This document shows positions 11,279 to 25,200 of a stretch of 64,000 bases of DNA, one piece after another (the stretch's first letter is position 1; each line of letters begins with the position of its first letter). The stretch lies in assembly GCA_964035795.1 (NCBI GenBank), contig OZ038326.1, forward strand, positions 5,817,759 to 5,881,758, written 5' to 3'. This stretch comes from Pterobdella sp. o SKG-2022. Lineage: Eukaryota; Annelida; Clitellata; Hirudinida; Piscicolidae. The notes beneath the pieces are model-generated. The model saw only the letters and a list, made by a program, of their open reading frames with translations. It did no database searches and was not told where the DNA came from. A program made the translations under genes and the position numbers.

Positions 11279-14200
11279 ATGAGTCAAGTGATTGTCTTGA
11301 GAACCGGCTACTCTTACGTTGACCCCATCAGTAAGTCAACTATTGAACATTTATTAAAATTCATTTATTTCAAAAAAAATTTTTATTTAAAAATTTTGGA
11401 TTAATGTTATTGAAATAATCAACTCTCACAACAACATTAGCATAATACTAACAACAAAACAACCAACTCACAACTAATGAAAACCAAGAAATTTTCCATC
11501 ACTATTAACAATTTCACATTATTATTCTATTCTTTTAATAATTACCAGATAGTCATTCAGTCAAAACACATAACAAACTTGTGTGTATTGTTATTGCATA
11601 AGAAAAAATTTTTTATACACGTCATTCAATCAGATGTTATCTCACATTTGAAAAAACATTTTTTAAAAATTTGAGAAATTTCAGTGAATTTATTCAGCAT
11701 TTAACCATGCTAGGCAGAGCTCACAGAGCCAACTGCACCATCGCCCTGGTGAAGAGTCATGGAGTGAATATCATTGTGGATACAGGGTTGCCTCATGACA
11801 AGGATTTCATTCTCAGTTGTGAGTGATTATTGTGGTGTCTGTAAGTGTTTTATGTAGCTTGTAGATGCTTTTGGTTGTCATGGTGAGGTTCATCAGTTAA
11901 GGTAGCATGTTTGGTGTATCTGTTTCAGTTTATTATTGTTATTTTTATAACTTTTAGTTTTACTTCATTTGAAATTATTAATTAAAAGTCATTTATTAAT
12001 AAGAATTTTAAATTAATTTTGAAAAAACAAAAAATTATAAAACTACCATAGCATAGAATGAAATTGTCCTAAAATTCTCAAATCCAACTGAAAACAACTA
12101 ACACATTCTCCCCCATCCATTGGCTAGATAGATTAAAAAGTGCTACATCAACATTTTCGCCATCTTTTTCTTCTTCAACATTACACCAACCACTCTACCC
12201 ACCTACCCAGCTATTCAAAAAAATAACACCAATCACTCACACACCCAGCTATTCAGAAACACAACATCATACCACCCACTCAGCCATCCAGAAACACAAC
12301 GTCACACCATGCTCGATGAATTATGTGGTGTGCACACACGGGCACTCAGACCATGTAGGAAACCTCAATCTTTTCCCATCTGCCACCCTCATCGTAGGCA
12401 CTGATATCTCTAATGGAGATACCTTTGTGGAAAACAACCTCAAAACCGTTTGTGATGAGGGTGGTGGTAGAGTTTAATTGGTGTGGTATACTGGGGAGTT
12501 CATGACGTTTATTTTTCACGACGTTTATTTTTTTTATTTATCTGTATATATCGAATTATATTTTTATTTGACAAGCCAATTCGATGATGATTATAATAAT
12601 TTTGCTTAGTAGTGGAGTATTTTGAAATGGTAGTAGTTAAGTAATTACCTCAAAAATGCGTTTAGTACTGAGTGGAGTTGAGTGACGAGTGGGGGTGAAG
12701 ATGCTTCTTTTGTAGTGATACGGATATTGTTTTGAGCTTGTTCTTACATTGTTTTTTATATTCATTTGTATGTTTAAAATTTTTTTTTCAGTATTAGAAC
12801 ATTTTTCAAAGTTATTGTTTGAATTTTTATGAACTTCCAATAGTGATGGAGAAAGTAAATTAGTTGTTTAAAGTTTAGGTTTGGACGTGGATGAACTTTG
12901 AAATATATCATCTGTCTTGTGGTAAATGTTTTACATGGAATATCAGAGAAATATATATAGAGAGCATGCGTCAGACCCGTCATGACATCTAACTCGTAAA
13001 TTTTTTGCGTTTGAACCTGTCAAAAAAGTTATTAAAAAACATTAGAAAAACGGATTTTTCGAATAATGTCTTCAGTTGGTTAATATAATTAGCATAAAAG
13101 CTCAAGCTTTGAAGAAGAATCTTGAGATGGTTAGACCACATTGGGGTGAAGGGATAATGATTGTGGAAAACAGAATGAAGTATTGAGGTGAAAGCTTTTA
13201 GTTGTCAGTTTGAGGAAAAAAGCATGGTGAGAATTTAATCTCTTGGAGTTTTTTTTAGTTTTAAGTGAGACTTGCAATAAGGTGATTTAGAATGATTCAG
13301 TGGTTCTTTGGGAAATAAAAAATTTTGACTTGAATAAAATGGTGATGAAAATTTTTCATATTTTTTTAATGATTTGTTGAAGAGTTTCATACTAAACTGT
13401 GAAAAGTGGTGTTGTATTCGATAATTTGTGAATGTTTTTAAGATGTGTTATATCGAATATCTATCCGCTTAAATGCCAAACTTTTACACAAAAAATCGAT
13501 ATAATTAACTTTTAAAAATGAAACAGGGGTGTACATATACACTGACGGATGACGTCTACGTCATATCAACACCTGGTCATTCTTCCCATGATGTTTCTGT
13601 CGTTGTCAAAAATACTTCTGACGGAGTTGTTACATTAGCAGGTTGGAGGGGGGAGTGGATTTATTAGGGGATAAGAGGTTGGTGGATGCATTTTTTTGGG
13701 AGATAAAGAGGATGCTGCGAGGGTATGAGGGCTAGGTGGTTTTTAAGTTAAGAATTGATGGCCTTAAAATATTTTAGAAGTTTAGGTAATAAAAAAAATA
13801 CTTTATATAAACATTCTCATTCAATAATAGATTTTTTTATTAGTTTTTTCACAGCTTTCTGTGTTTTGGATTGAATTTTTTGCGCGTATTTTGATCATTT
13901 TAGATAAATCTTGAATAATATCATTTAAAACCGTTATAAAAATTGATTTCACCCACAATAATAAACGAATATGTTTTTAACCTGAAAATTCAACCAGCTC
14001 TCAAATGCCAATTGGTAATTTAAATTTGAGCCTTCTAAAATGTACTCCTTTTTTTATGAAGAGTTTTTTAAAGGAACATGTAAAAAATTTTCATTCAACT
14101 AAACTTTTCGGTAATTACAAACTAATCATAATTCGTTAGTTGAATAAAAATTGTTTTCATACTCTTTCAAGAAGTTCCTTTTAAATCAAGAAGTATAATT

Positions 14201-14505
14201 TGAGAAATTCAAATATACTGAAAACAAACGATGTTTCTCAAAAACTTTATTTTTAATTCATAACTCTCGTAATCCAAACTCCGCTCACAGAAGCTAATTT
14301 TACCACCTCTATCGCAGGAGACACGTTTGAGAAGCGGGAAGACGTCGACAACCCTAGGATCTGGAGGGAAGTCAGTTTCAACCCGGGTCAACAACACAAT
14401 TCAAGAGTGAAACTAGTGGAGCTGTCAAATTTAATCATCCCAGGTCATGGCCCGGTTTTTGAGGTCAATGATGAAGTTAAGTGGAAGGTCAGAAGTATTA
14501 TATGA
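11279..14505 (+). CDS. MBLAC1: MBLAC1-like metallo-beta-lactamase-fold hydrolase
   Basis: The family is a metal-dependent hydrolase; the human enzyme has been reported to cut histone pre-mRNA 3' ends. The exons are 11279-11330, 11714-11818, 12284-12447, 13527-13641 and 14318-14505, giving 207 residues (human 266, with a longer N-terminus and tail). The metal-site motifs are all present: VDTG near residue 40, THGHSDH at 70-76 (HxHxDH), TPGH at 122-125, AGD with Asp147, and IPGHG with His189. The N-terminal VIVLRTGYS matches the family start. The donor of exon 3 was chosen by frame (GTTTGT). A tandem repeat covers the acceptor side of exon 3. The gene lies head to head with the tektin. Which nucleic acid or metabolite it cuts cannot be told from sequence. 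Confidence 0.9.
12209..12320 (+). repeat. Tandem repeat spanning an exon start
   Basis: About three copies of a 36-38 base unit containing CAGCTATTCAGAAACACAAC. The last copy (CAGCCATCCAGAAACACAAC) covers the acceptor and first codons of MBLAC1 exon 3. The upstream copies repeat potential CAG acceptors. Confidence 0.6.
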
Positions 14506-14791
14506 TTGGTCGAGAATCATGATAGTCTCTTATTGCTTAAATTTTCCGAATGTTTGAATTAATCATTACTGCCAATCAATTTTTTAAACACAATGAAACT
14601 TTTATTTTTTTTAAACTTCAAAAGACATCTCAAAAAGCTTCAAATCAATTTGTTACAGTTATATATTTAGCAATTTTTACTATTATTTAATAATCTTTAC
14701 GCCTAATCAACTATATAGTAGACAAAAAAATAAGAATTCGAAAAAAAAATATCAAAAAAATTGACAAAACTAGCTCATTATTCATTCAAGA

Positions 14792-15244
14792 AGATTATAC
14801 TGCTGTACATGTCCCAGTAACTGGGGTTGACAGCAGTTGGCCTAGATTTCTACTAAAGAAATTGATAAGCCTTTTGCTTGGAGCAAATTTTTAAAGACTG
14901 TCAGTTCAAACTAAAATCAAACTTGAAATTATCGAATTCAAAATTTTCCGATCCCACACTTTGACAGTTTTTTTTGTCGTTGTCGAAGAATGACCATCCG
15001 CTAAGCCAAATGACAACGATACCAGAATATTAGTGCTGAGGTATTATGGTAAGGCCATACTTACCGAAAGTTCTAGATATTTTTACTCAATTAATGTTTT
15101 TAATTTCTTGCATAAATCGACGTTGAACTTTTTTGAATATAAGTTTGTCGATACCTACAACAAAAGTCTTCTGCTATCCGAGTTATAGCAGAAAAGTTTG
15201 GTGCAGTTGAACCTCGTGCACCAAACGTCAGAGGCCCAAACCTG
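14792..15244 (+). repeat. Interspersed repeat family X, copy A
   Basis: Begins AGATTATACTGCTGTACATG, then TCCCAGTAACTGGGG and GACAGCAGTTGG. Inner blocks are CCGATCCCACACTTTGACAG and CCATCCGCTAAGCCAAATGA, ending in GTTTGTCGATACC and GGTGCAGTTGAACC. The same blocks occur in the same order near 23.0 kb and 51.5 kb. About 100 bases near 15030-15130 are absent from the other copies and look like an insertion. No ORF, tRNA box or inverted ends were recognised, so the class is unknown (SINE-like in size). Confidence 0.7.
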
Positions 15245-16686
15245 TTTGAACAAAATAACTATAAATGTTCAAATCATTAGAATTACGATAAAAAATCTTC
15301 CATTGAAATAAAAATAATTGATATTGTTACAAACGATAATAACTAATATTATGGAAATGTATTGAATACAAGCAATGAATGAAGTATTAGACGTAGATGT
15401 TTGAGAAACTGAATGTAAATTTTCAAAACTTCTTTCAATTGAATCCTACACTAATTTTTTTTTTGATATATCAAAGTCATTCACTCAAATTTAATAAGCC
15501 TATGGTGAGAGAATCGAATAATGTTGTTTTAGTCTGAATTAGTTCACTTAAAGTTTAGGCCACGCGCACCTGAACAATAGCTCATAAAAACGAAAATTTA
15601 AATTTGTAAGAACTAGAGGTTTTTCAAAAAATATGTTTCAAATAATGCCTGCAATTAACAATTAAAAAGTCACAAGTTATAAACATAACATATTTAAAAC
15701 GTTAAATCGTTCCAAAACGACCCTGAAATATTTGCATAAAATGATTTTCTTTAAAAAGTTAAAACTTCCATTGAATGAAAAAATCAAGATTCTCAGAGTT
15801 AGCAATTAATCAAAGTAAATTTTAAAAAAAAATTTTCAAACTGAATTTAGAGTAAAGAACTTTATCAATATTATCTCAGATTTTCAAGTTTTTTATTTTG
15901 AGGATGGAACTCAAAACATTTTGGTAGTCAATTAGTTAACCAGTTTAACATTGAAACTGTATTTAAAGCTTCCATTTGAACTATGTGTAATTGAAATGAG
16001 TAATAATAAAATACAATAATGTCAATAAAACTTCAGCGTTTTTTTGCTCTCATAGTATTTTATATTACTCAAATTAATAACTAGTAAAAGGTTCGACTGA
16101 TGAGTAATTATAGAAAAACAAATATCAAACTAATATTTAAAACGATTTGAATCAAACACTTAGTAAATGTATAATAACACGGTGACTAATATTTATAATG
16201 AGAATAGCTACTATGGAAATTCAAAATAATGAAGTGTAAATTAGCCTAAAATAGAGTAAATTATATCAAACGTTTATATTAACTTGAATAATACTTAACT
16301 TCAAATTCTAAACAAACATAGGCTATCATTAAAAGTTCATCTTTAAAATATTTTAAATGTTAGTCGTAATTATGTTTCAATACGAAATTTTGAATAATCA
16401 ATTTTTCTGTCTAAAAAATAATTAAGAACTTTTTGATCAATAATAAAAAGTTTTTCATTCTTATTCATATCAATTAGATTTTATATTATAAGCATATCTA
16501 CATATGTCTTCATGTATATAAATCAGTATATATATATATATAATATGCTATTATATTCAATGCGCTTTTAGAACTTCTTAAAATGGAATCGTGATGAGAT
16601 TGCTTGGCTGTGGATTTTTGATAATTCAATTTGAATAATGTGATAATATATAATAGATCTTGTTGAGAAAATTGTTTAAAATTTAA
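15245..16686. other. Intergenic DNA with no recognised feature
   Basis: AT-rich sequence between MBLAC1 and C1GALT1. A short TA run lies near 16530-16545. It should hold the MBLAC1 3' flank and the C1GALT1 promoter, but nothing specific can be supported. Confidence 0.35.
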
Positions 16687-19600
16687 ATGATGAACACTAT
16701 TAAAAGGAATATACTACTTTTGTGCTTGTTTTGTGCAATTATCATTATTTCTTATCAACTATTTTTAAATTTGAAAGTTGTTTTGCACAGGCAAGTTGAT
16801 TTTAACAATATAAAACCAGTGAAACAAGAAGTGGTAGTTTTTGAAGATGAACACTCCCACAACGAAGGTTTGAATATATATAAATAACTTTAATAATAAT
16901 AATAATTTACATATTTAAATTTTTATTTACATATTTAAAAATTTTGCTAAAATAAAATTTCATCATTGAATGATCAAGTCTTTTAGTTATAAAATAACTG
17001 AATTTATGGCATCAGATGACACTCTGGCACAGAAGTTAAACAAAGAAGTGAAAGTTCTGTGTTGGGTCATGACCTCACCCGATAACCACCAACTCAAGGT
17101 TATATTTAGTATAGTTATATTCAATTATTTTAATTTATAATAGTTTCTATTTTAAATAAAAGAATCTTTAGAAGTAATATACTTTGAATACTTGGAAGCT
17201 ACATTTGAAGAAAGCTTTGCATTTTACATAAATAAATTTTTTTTGGTTAGTTTAAATAATCATTTATAGTTATAAAAATTTTGAAAATACTTTTTCGTCA
17301 ATTTTTGGCTAAATTAAAGCTTTTTTAAATATTAATTTGATTAATAATGCTGAAAAAGTTATAATACTAAAAAAATTGTAAGTTAACTTAGCAATTTTAG
17401 AATAGGAAGTTTAATCAATACGTCTTCAACAAACTGAGCCTCAGTAGGTTCAGCATAAAATACCTTTTCTAATATCACAGATATAAGCTTTATGACTTCA
17501 AACTATTATCATACAAAACTTCTTAATATTTGGACTCTGCCAGGATGAAATAACAAATAAGATGAATGAAAACTAATAACACTCATTATATTTAACCTGA
17601 ATTCATTCAAATGAATACAACATTGTTGCACTGCGAAGGCTATTCATGTGATGGCAACATGGGGCAAGAGGTGCAACAAACTGCTCTTTGCCACCGAGTC
17701 CAATCAAAGTCAGTCTAACATCTAGTATTTTTTTTACTAATTCATTATTATTTTTTATTACTATTATTCTTATTAATTACTTCTATGTATTACTATTATT
17801 ATTCTCATTAATACTATAATTTTATTGCTTTTATCCTTTGTACTATTATTATTATTTACCATTAAATTATTATTTTCATTATTTATCTATTGTTATTGAT
17901 ATTTTTCTATATATTGTTATCATTTTTAGAATTTTTTCATTATTAATATTTATTTTCAAATTTTTCATTTTTGTTGTCATTATTATTGTTATTCTTTCTA
18001 TTAACTTTTTTTATTAATATTTAAAATGTATTATTATTATTATTATTATTATTATTTGAAAAGCCACTATTGGTGATGTAGGGTCTTGATATATACTTGA
18101 TCTTAAAATTTTTTCCTAATATTTATTTTTTAAATTTTTACAAAGGCTGTGGTGGCTAATATGGGCTTTGCAGTTTTTGTCACAGTTTCATAAGAAAGAG
18201 AATTAAATCTGTTTTTTTCAATGGGTCTTTCTACTGTTTTTCATAAATAAAAGGCTAGACTTTCCAAAAACCCAATATTCAAAAGCTTTTGCACAACCCC
18301 TATGTATCAATACTCTATTTTTTGTTCTCCACCTTAAGTCCACCATGAATGGTGACCAGAGAGCCACTATGGTGCACAATGGTGGAAACGCATTATAGTG
18401 GTGTGGACAGATAACTGGTCAATCTTTTTTTTTATTATATATTATTACTAATTTCTTCAATTATTTATCATTATTCATTAACTGATTTTTTAAAATTATA
18501 TTTTATTGTTATTCGTAATAGTGTTTAGGGTATTTCTATACAAAGGTCTTTTTTATCCATCAACTGGTGTTTATATTATTTATTTTTTATTCATTATTTT
18601 CAAAAAAACAATGCATTTTTAATTAAAAATTTTTTCTACAATATATCTATCTCAAATTAACTGGAATTTTTCTTGGAATTTTGAACTAATAACAATAATA
18701 TCTATAATAATAATAATAATTATTATTGAATTAGTTCCAATATTATTGAGCTCTTAATTACAGCTTATTATTAAAACTTGTCACCTGAATTTAAAATATT
18801 TAAGAAAATAGAGTATTATTTGATTGTTCCACAAATGGTTTCCATATCGATTGAATCACAAAATTTATTGGTAAAAAAAATAATGATATTGAACAAAAGG
18901 TATTTATAATGAATAAAACGATTATATAGAAATATAAATAGAAAAAAATTGAAATAATTTTATGTAAAACAATTGAAAAAAAAACGAAGAAAAAACAATA
19001 AAAATAACTTCACTTATCGGCCCCTATAGCTCAATGGTTGAGCGTTAAACTAATTATCTGAAGTTACCGGGCTCGATCCCGCGTGGGCCGACATTTAGCA
19101 TCTGTTCCACAGTGTGTTTTCGCTACATTAAATTTGTAGCAAGCACTTTTATCTATAAAAAAACCCTTTATAAATACCGCATTACATTATAATTCTTCGA
19201 GCCAAACGTAAATATTCAAATGGAAACACTTTTGGGGGTTTGTTTTATTCCACAAAGCTTTTTCGTAAGATGAACTTACATTATCAAGTGGAGGTACAAA
19301 TACAAAAAACAATCAAAACTCGAGTCTGAATAATGAATAAGATTTGAATAATTGTGAAATATTGATTAATATTTAAACATATACGTGAGTGAACATCAAC
19401 AAGTATTGATCTGGCAACTAATTGATTGCTCTTCTAAGAGTTTTACAATTTACTCTCTTGAAATAATAATGATAATTATTATTTTTATTGGTTTTTTAAT
19501 ATATTTATTGAGAATCAGAAGCTATAATTTTCGATAAGTTTAGCCTTATCATAAAACGTTAGCGAAAAAAAATTAAATCGTAACTATGGTTATATAGTAA

Positions 19601-22192
19601 TTCAAAGACTATAATTAAGAATTAGTTAATTATTCATAAAAACAGAAGTTATTTTAATTTCAATGCTATTATTTCAAATAATTAATTGTTCAAAAGTATT
19701 TCGAAAAAAAAATTATATAAAATAATTTTCTAAACGATGTCATTTTTTATCAAGAGAAATTGATCTATGTAAAGAAGTTCCAAGGTACGAAGCATTTCTT
19801 TAAAATTAGCCAATCAGCTATGCACCAATCATATGCTTTGTTAGGATTTTGTTCGAATTTATTATTTATTTTTAGAATTAAAATTATGCACAATTAATAT
19901 TTATTTATTTAAAATCTATTTAAAAAACCCCAAATGTGGATTTTCAACGCTGATAAGTCAATCCGAATGTATGCAAATCAATTTTCATGTATCAATGTTT
20001 AAATATTCATGAATTGTACAAAAAGTTTTGTTAGTTGATAAATGTTAGTTTTTTTCATAAAACTCCTAAAAATGATTATTTCAGTACTTTTCAGAAATTT
20101 TTTTGAAATTCTATGATTGGTTCAGGAACTATAAGCTCGATATTAAACACTCCTGCCTAATCGCGAAGTGCCTGTTTAATCTCTGTCCCCCTTCGGTCAT
20201 TGTCCCGTTCAATTTTTTTTCAAATTCTTTAATATTGAATCTCAGGCATTAGTATTAACTATGAGTTGTGGGTCATTATAGCCATTGAAAACAGAATTGT
20301 GCTTTTTTGTTTCAAGGCTCTCCCTCACCAAGAGATTTTTTTGTAGTGGAAACTTGTTTTTTTCTTTTTCAACTTGTAAAATCTCAGGAGTCTCCCAGTT
20401 AATTTTTCCATGGGTACAATAGCTAGCATGTTTGCCTTTTTTGATTCAACATCAGACCTGTGCTGCTTCATTCGGGTTTTTATACTCCCTCTTGTTTGGC
20501 CAATATACGATTTATTCATGAACATGTTAATTTTTAAACTCCTTTTTGGTCTATTTTTTTATGTTTTGATTTATTATTATTTATTATTATAACTTATTAC
20601 CGCCTAGCTGTGAAAACTTTTTTCAGAAGTATTGGTTGCACTGAAGAGATCAAAAAAAACTTTAATTCATTTCACCCACAATCTATAATTTTTTTTGAAT
20701 GATCTCTACTGAAGATCACTATTGAAATACATGAGGAGAGTGATAGAGGATTACCAGAACACCTCTACTATGGCACAATTTCATAAAAAATCTTACATAG
20801 TATCTTCAGTTTTTTACGTCTTTTTCTGTTTTTTCATATTTTTTCTACTTTTGTTTATCTTTCACATCTTGAGGCGAGGTTTTATCAACAATTAAAAATT
20901 TTCAGCCTCCTTCCTCATTAAAATAACGTCTGCTTTTCTGGCTTTAATTAGGTGATCTGTGAGAATGTTCCAATCCTACAGTAAACCTGTTTCTCTTTCA
21001 GAATTAACAACGTGTTCACTAAATCAAATTCTTTTTTTTTCAATTGATAAGTTGGGGTTAAAATAAATTTTAGATCACTGGTTGGAGCTAGCAATGAAGG
21101 GTGGTCAGGTCATGTAATGAAGATGGATGAGAAAAATGTACAGAAAAGAGCATTTAGTTTCAATAAAAGTTCAAGCCAAAGATCAAAGGTAAAGACGAAA
21201 AATTGTCAGAAATTTATAAAGTCGGCTTATAAGAAAAGGGTGCTATAGATACGGAATTCAACTAGAGTCCCGAATTTTTTTTCTGGCCAATCGCTCTCTT
21301 TCTTCCACCTCACCAGACTACTAACTTCAATATTTTCTACACACAACCTCTAACCATCTTCGAAAATTTTTTTTTATATATTATCATACTTTGTTAATTT
21401 CCAACGTTTCTAGTACACCTATTTGCTCATCATTGGTTTTCGGATGTATCGCCGATTAAAGATAATGATGACGATGACGACGACGATGATTGTAGTAATA
21501 ATAATAATAATTATTATTATTATTATTTTTGTCAACTACATTGACCTACAAACGAAGTTATTGAGATGAACATTACTTGATGGAAAAGTAAGACCAACTC
21601 ACTATTCCACTTTGTTGTCGAAAACATCGAATTTTCTGTTGAAAATCCCTTGAGTGTTTTTTTTCATTATAATATACTTTTGATATTTTTTTTGTTAATT
21701 TTATGCTATCAATTGTCTATATAATTGTTTACAAATATTTATGAGTGCTAAGGTAACCTGAAATTTATTTTAATATATCTACGTTAAAATATCAATTCAT
21801 CGTCATCATGTCGACCGCAATCAAACTTCTATGACTTTGTTCTTCCATTCAATTAATTTTATAGTTTTTGTGTCTTTAAAATTATTATTATATACAATTT
21901 AATTTAAAAGTAAAGACAACAAACATAAAGTATTTATTAAATGACACAAAGCTTTTCGTAAGGCTAGCTTACTATTTCTTCTCGCTAGTTATCATTATAA
22001 TTAATTCTCAAATAATAATTAACCAATATTTATTTCAATTGAAAAAATCAATTTTAAATGTAATGGGTATATTTTCAATTTAAAAATGACAAAAAATTTT
22101 TTCAAAGTAATATTAGACTTGTAAATTCTCACAGATTCAGAGGGTCTGCCAATCGTCGTCATCAACACTACTAAAGGTGCTTTTAATACTTG

Positions 22193-22232
<40 letters not shown>

Positions 22233-25200
22233 NNNNNNNNNNNNNNNNNNNNNNNNNNNNNNNNNNNNNNNNNNNNNNNNNNNNNNNNNNNNNNNNNNNN
22301 NNNNNNNNNNNNNNNNNNNNNNNNNNNNNNNNNNNNNNNNNNNNNNNNNNNNNNNNNNNNNNNNNNNNNNNNNNNNNNNNNNNNNNNNNNNNNNNNNNNN
22401 NNNNNNNNNNNNNNNNNNNNNNNNNNNNNNNNTATTGATTATTTTGTTCACTTCATTATGATTAAATATGAACAGAATTGACACAAAAAACCAATGAAAT
22501 GTTGGTCTTTCCAAAGGATACAACAATATTGTTGCATTCAATTATCTATCCATTTATTATTGAATATGCATTTCAGTTCGGGTATTTTTTATCTGTTGGT
22601 TTTCAATTTGAGAATTAAGTGTCAGCACTGTAATAATTTATACTTATCATTTAGAGATATGATTTTTTCAAAAGCCAAACCGTAAAATGAATATAATTTC
22701 AGAACACTTCAACGTAGCATTTTTAAGTATGAGAAACCGTTTTATTGATATTACTATGGTAACAGAAAAAAGGCAACTTGAAAATGTTACGTTGAGGATG
22801 AAAAGCTTCGTATCTTAATAAACTAACTAGTGTTCTGAAATTATATTCATTTAGAGATATCTTATTATCTTGAGCATCTGACGCTAAACTGCACAAAAAT
22901 TAGCGCTTGAAATTCAAGGTTTCCCTTCTTTTATAACCTGGATAACAATAGACTGCGGTAGCAAGTATCGACAGACTGATATCGTTGTCATTTGGCTTGG
23001 CGGATGATATTTTTTTTGAAGTTTGCAAACAGCGTAAGTGTGGGAGTGGCGGATCTTGAATTCAAAAATTTAAAGTTGGATGTTAGCTTAGGCTTATAAA
23101 ATTTTTTCAAAAAATGGCTTATTCTATAAATTACATCAAAGTACCAGTAATTTCGACTGACTGCTGTCAACCCTAGCCACCGAGACATGCACAGCAGTAT
23201 AATCTAATATGGTTGATAATATATTAATAATAATCTTATGTAATTTTCAAGTCAAATATTTTCATTTTTCTGAACTTTAAGCTAGTTTTAGGGAATTTTT
23301 TCATTTTTAAAACTTGATGAGTACAACCTTGTCATTAATGATGATTGTGAAGGGGATGAGCAGTGTTCATACATAGAGATGTAACCAAAGATAAGTCATA
23401 AGAAACCTTGGGCATTTTGAATAAATATGACATTTAAAAAAAGAATGTAATTATTATGTAAGAGATTTTTAATTTTAGAGATTTCTCTGCCTTGCTTAAG
23501 CCATTATTTTTTCCAATGTTGGGTTCCAGGCATGCGGCTCTCCTGTTAGTTGTGAATCCTTGTATCCTTTTATAGTTAAAGTTTTTTTAAATTTCTGGCT
23601 TCGTCTAAAAAATAAGTTTTTGCAATATGCTGGAAATTTTAATTTTTAATAAACTATAGTTCTTTTAAAAAATAAATGCGTCTTAAAATTATTTCACTGA
23701 TTTTTAAGAAATCCGAAAAATCATTTTTCCAGGCAATGCACGTTCAAACATTAGCTATTTTGAAAATATTCACAAAAGATTAAAATATTTATTAATGAAG
23801 GCTGCTTTACTAAGCATTGCTGAATTTTAAACATAACCTCTTGTGAAATTTTATGAACTTGAAACATGATCTTTGGAAACTTGTATGACCTTTCAACATG
23901 GCCTGTCATCAAAATACACAATCTCTACGAGTTTCAATAGGAGCAGGAGATTTTATATCTCAACTAGTTTCCTTTGAGTTTCTGAAATCTGCGGATGTGC
24001 ACCTTAAGCGTGGAAACACACATATTCTCCCACACACTCACACAAAAACACACAGGACGTGATCACTTAACAGCCAAAACGATGCAGGCATTCGACTACA
24101 TATACAGAAAACATTTGAACGAATTTGATTGGTTCCTCAAGTGTGATGATGACACATATGTCGTTGTTGAGAATCTCAGGTCGGTGGTGGAGATTGGTGA
24201 TGTGGTGGTGGTGGGTTGTTGTTGTTATGGTAGGGGTGTGTCAAGTATGGTAGTGGCAGTGTGTTTTTGTTTCAATTTCTCTAGTACTTGTTTTGGTGGT
24301 GTGCATAATGGTTCTGATATGTTATTAATAGTGATATTGTGTCATTTTTTTTGAGTTTCAATAGTTTTGGCTGCAATTATTCATGCTAGAGGAGTATTGA
24401 CAATTCAGTTTTCACTTTTTATTAATCTGTAGCATTGTTTCAAAAAGAATTAATTGCTCTCAAATATTTTAACATAGATTAACATTAACATGCAGATATT
24501 TCCTCTCTTCCAAAGATCCTAATGACGCTGTCTACTTTGGCCACAAATTTCAACAGTGCGTTATGATACTTTGGCGCTTCAGTCGCTTTTTGGTACTATT
24601 TAAATTGTTGTCAGTGTTTGAGAAATTTTGTGAACTTGAAGGTTTATATCTCAAATCGATGACAAAATTAGTTGTTACAACGAAAATAACTATAACTAAT
24701 GATACCACAATAAATAAAAAATAATTCCCTTGATATCAATAAAAAATCAACAAGGTTTATGTCCCAGGGCTACTATAGCGGAGGAGGTGGCTACGTGTTG
24801 AGTAAGAAGGCTCTGGAGTTGTTCGGCAAAAGGCCCCCCAACGCCTGCAGCAAGGACAGGGGTGCAGAAGACGTTGAGATCGGTATGTGCATGATGTCTC
24901 TGCACGTCAAGACTGGTGACTCGAGGGACGTGTTGGGCCGCTCCAGGTTCCACTGCTTCACCCCCCTCTTGCATATTACAGGATCATACCCTGAATGGTA
25001 CTACGCCTACGACGCTCACGGCGCCAAAAAGGTCGGTGTTTGATATGTTCAGGCTTATTTGATTTTCAAGTTAAACAGAATATCAGTTTGTCGATACCTG
25101 CTACCAGAGTCTATGATATCCAAGTTAGAACAGAAAGCATCTTTAAATTTCAGGCGCAAAGTTTAGTTTGCCCAGCAAAACTAATAATAATAGTTTTTAT

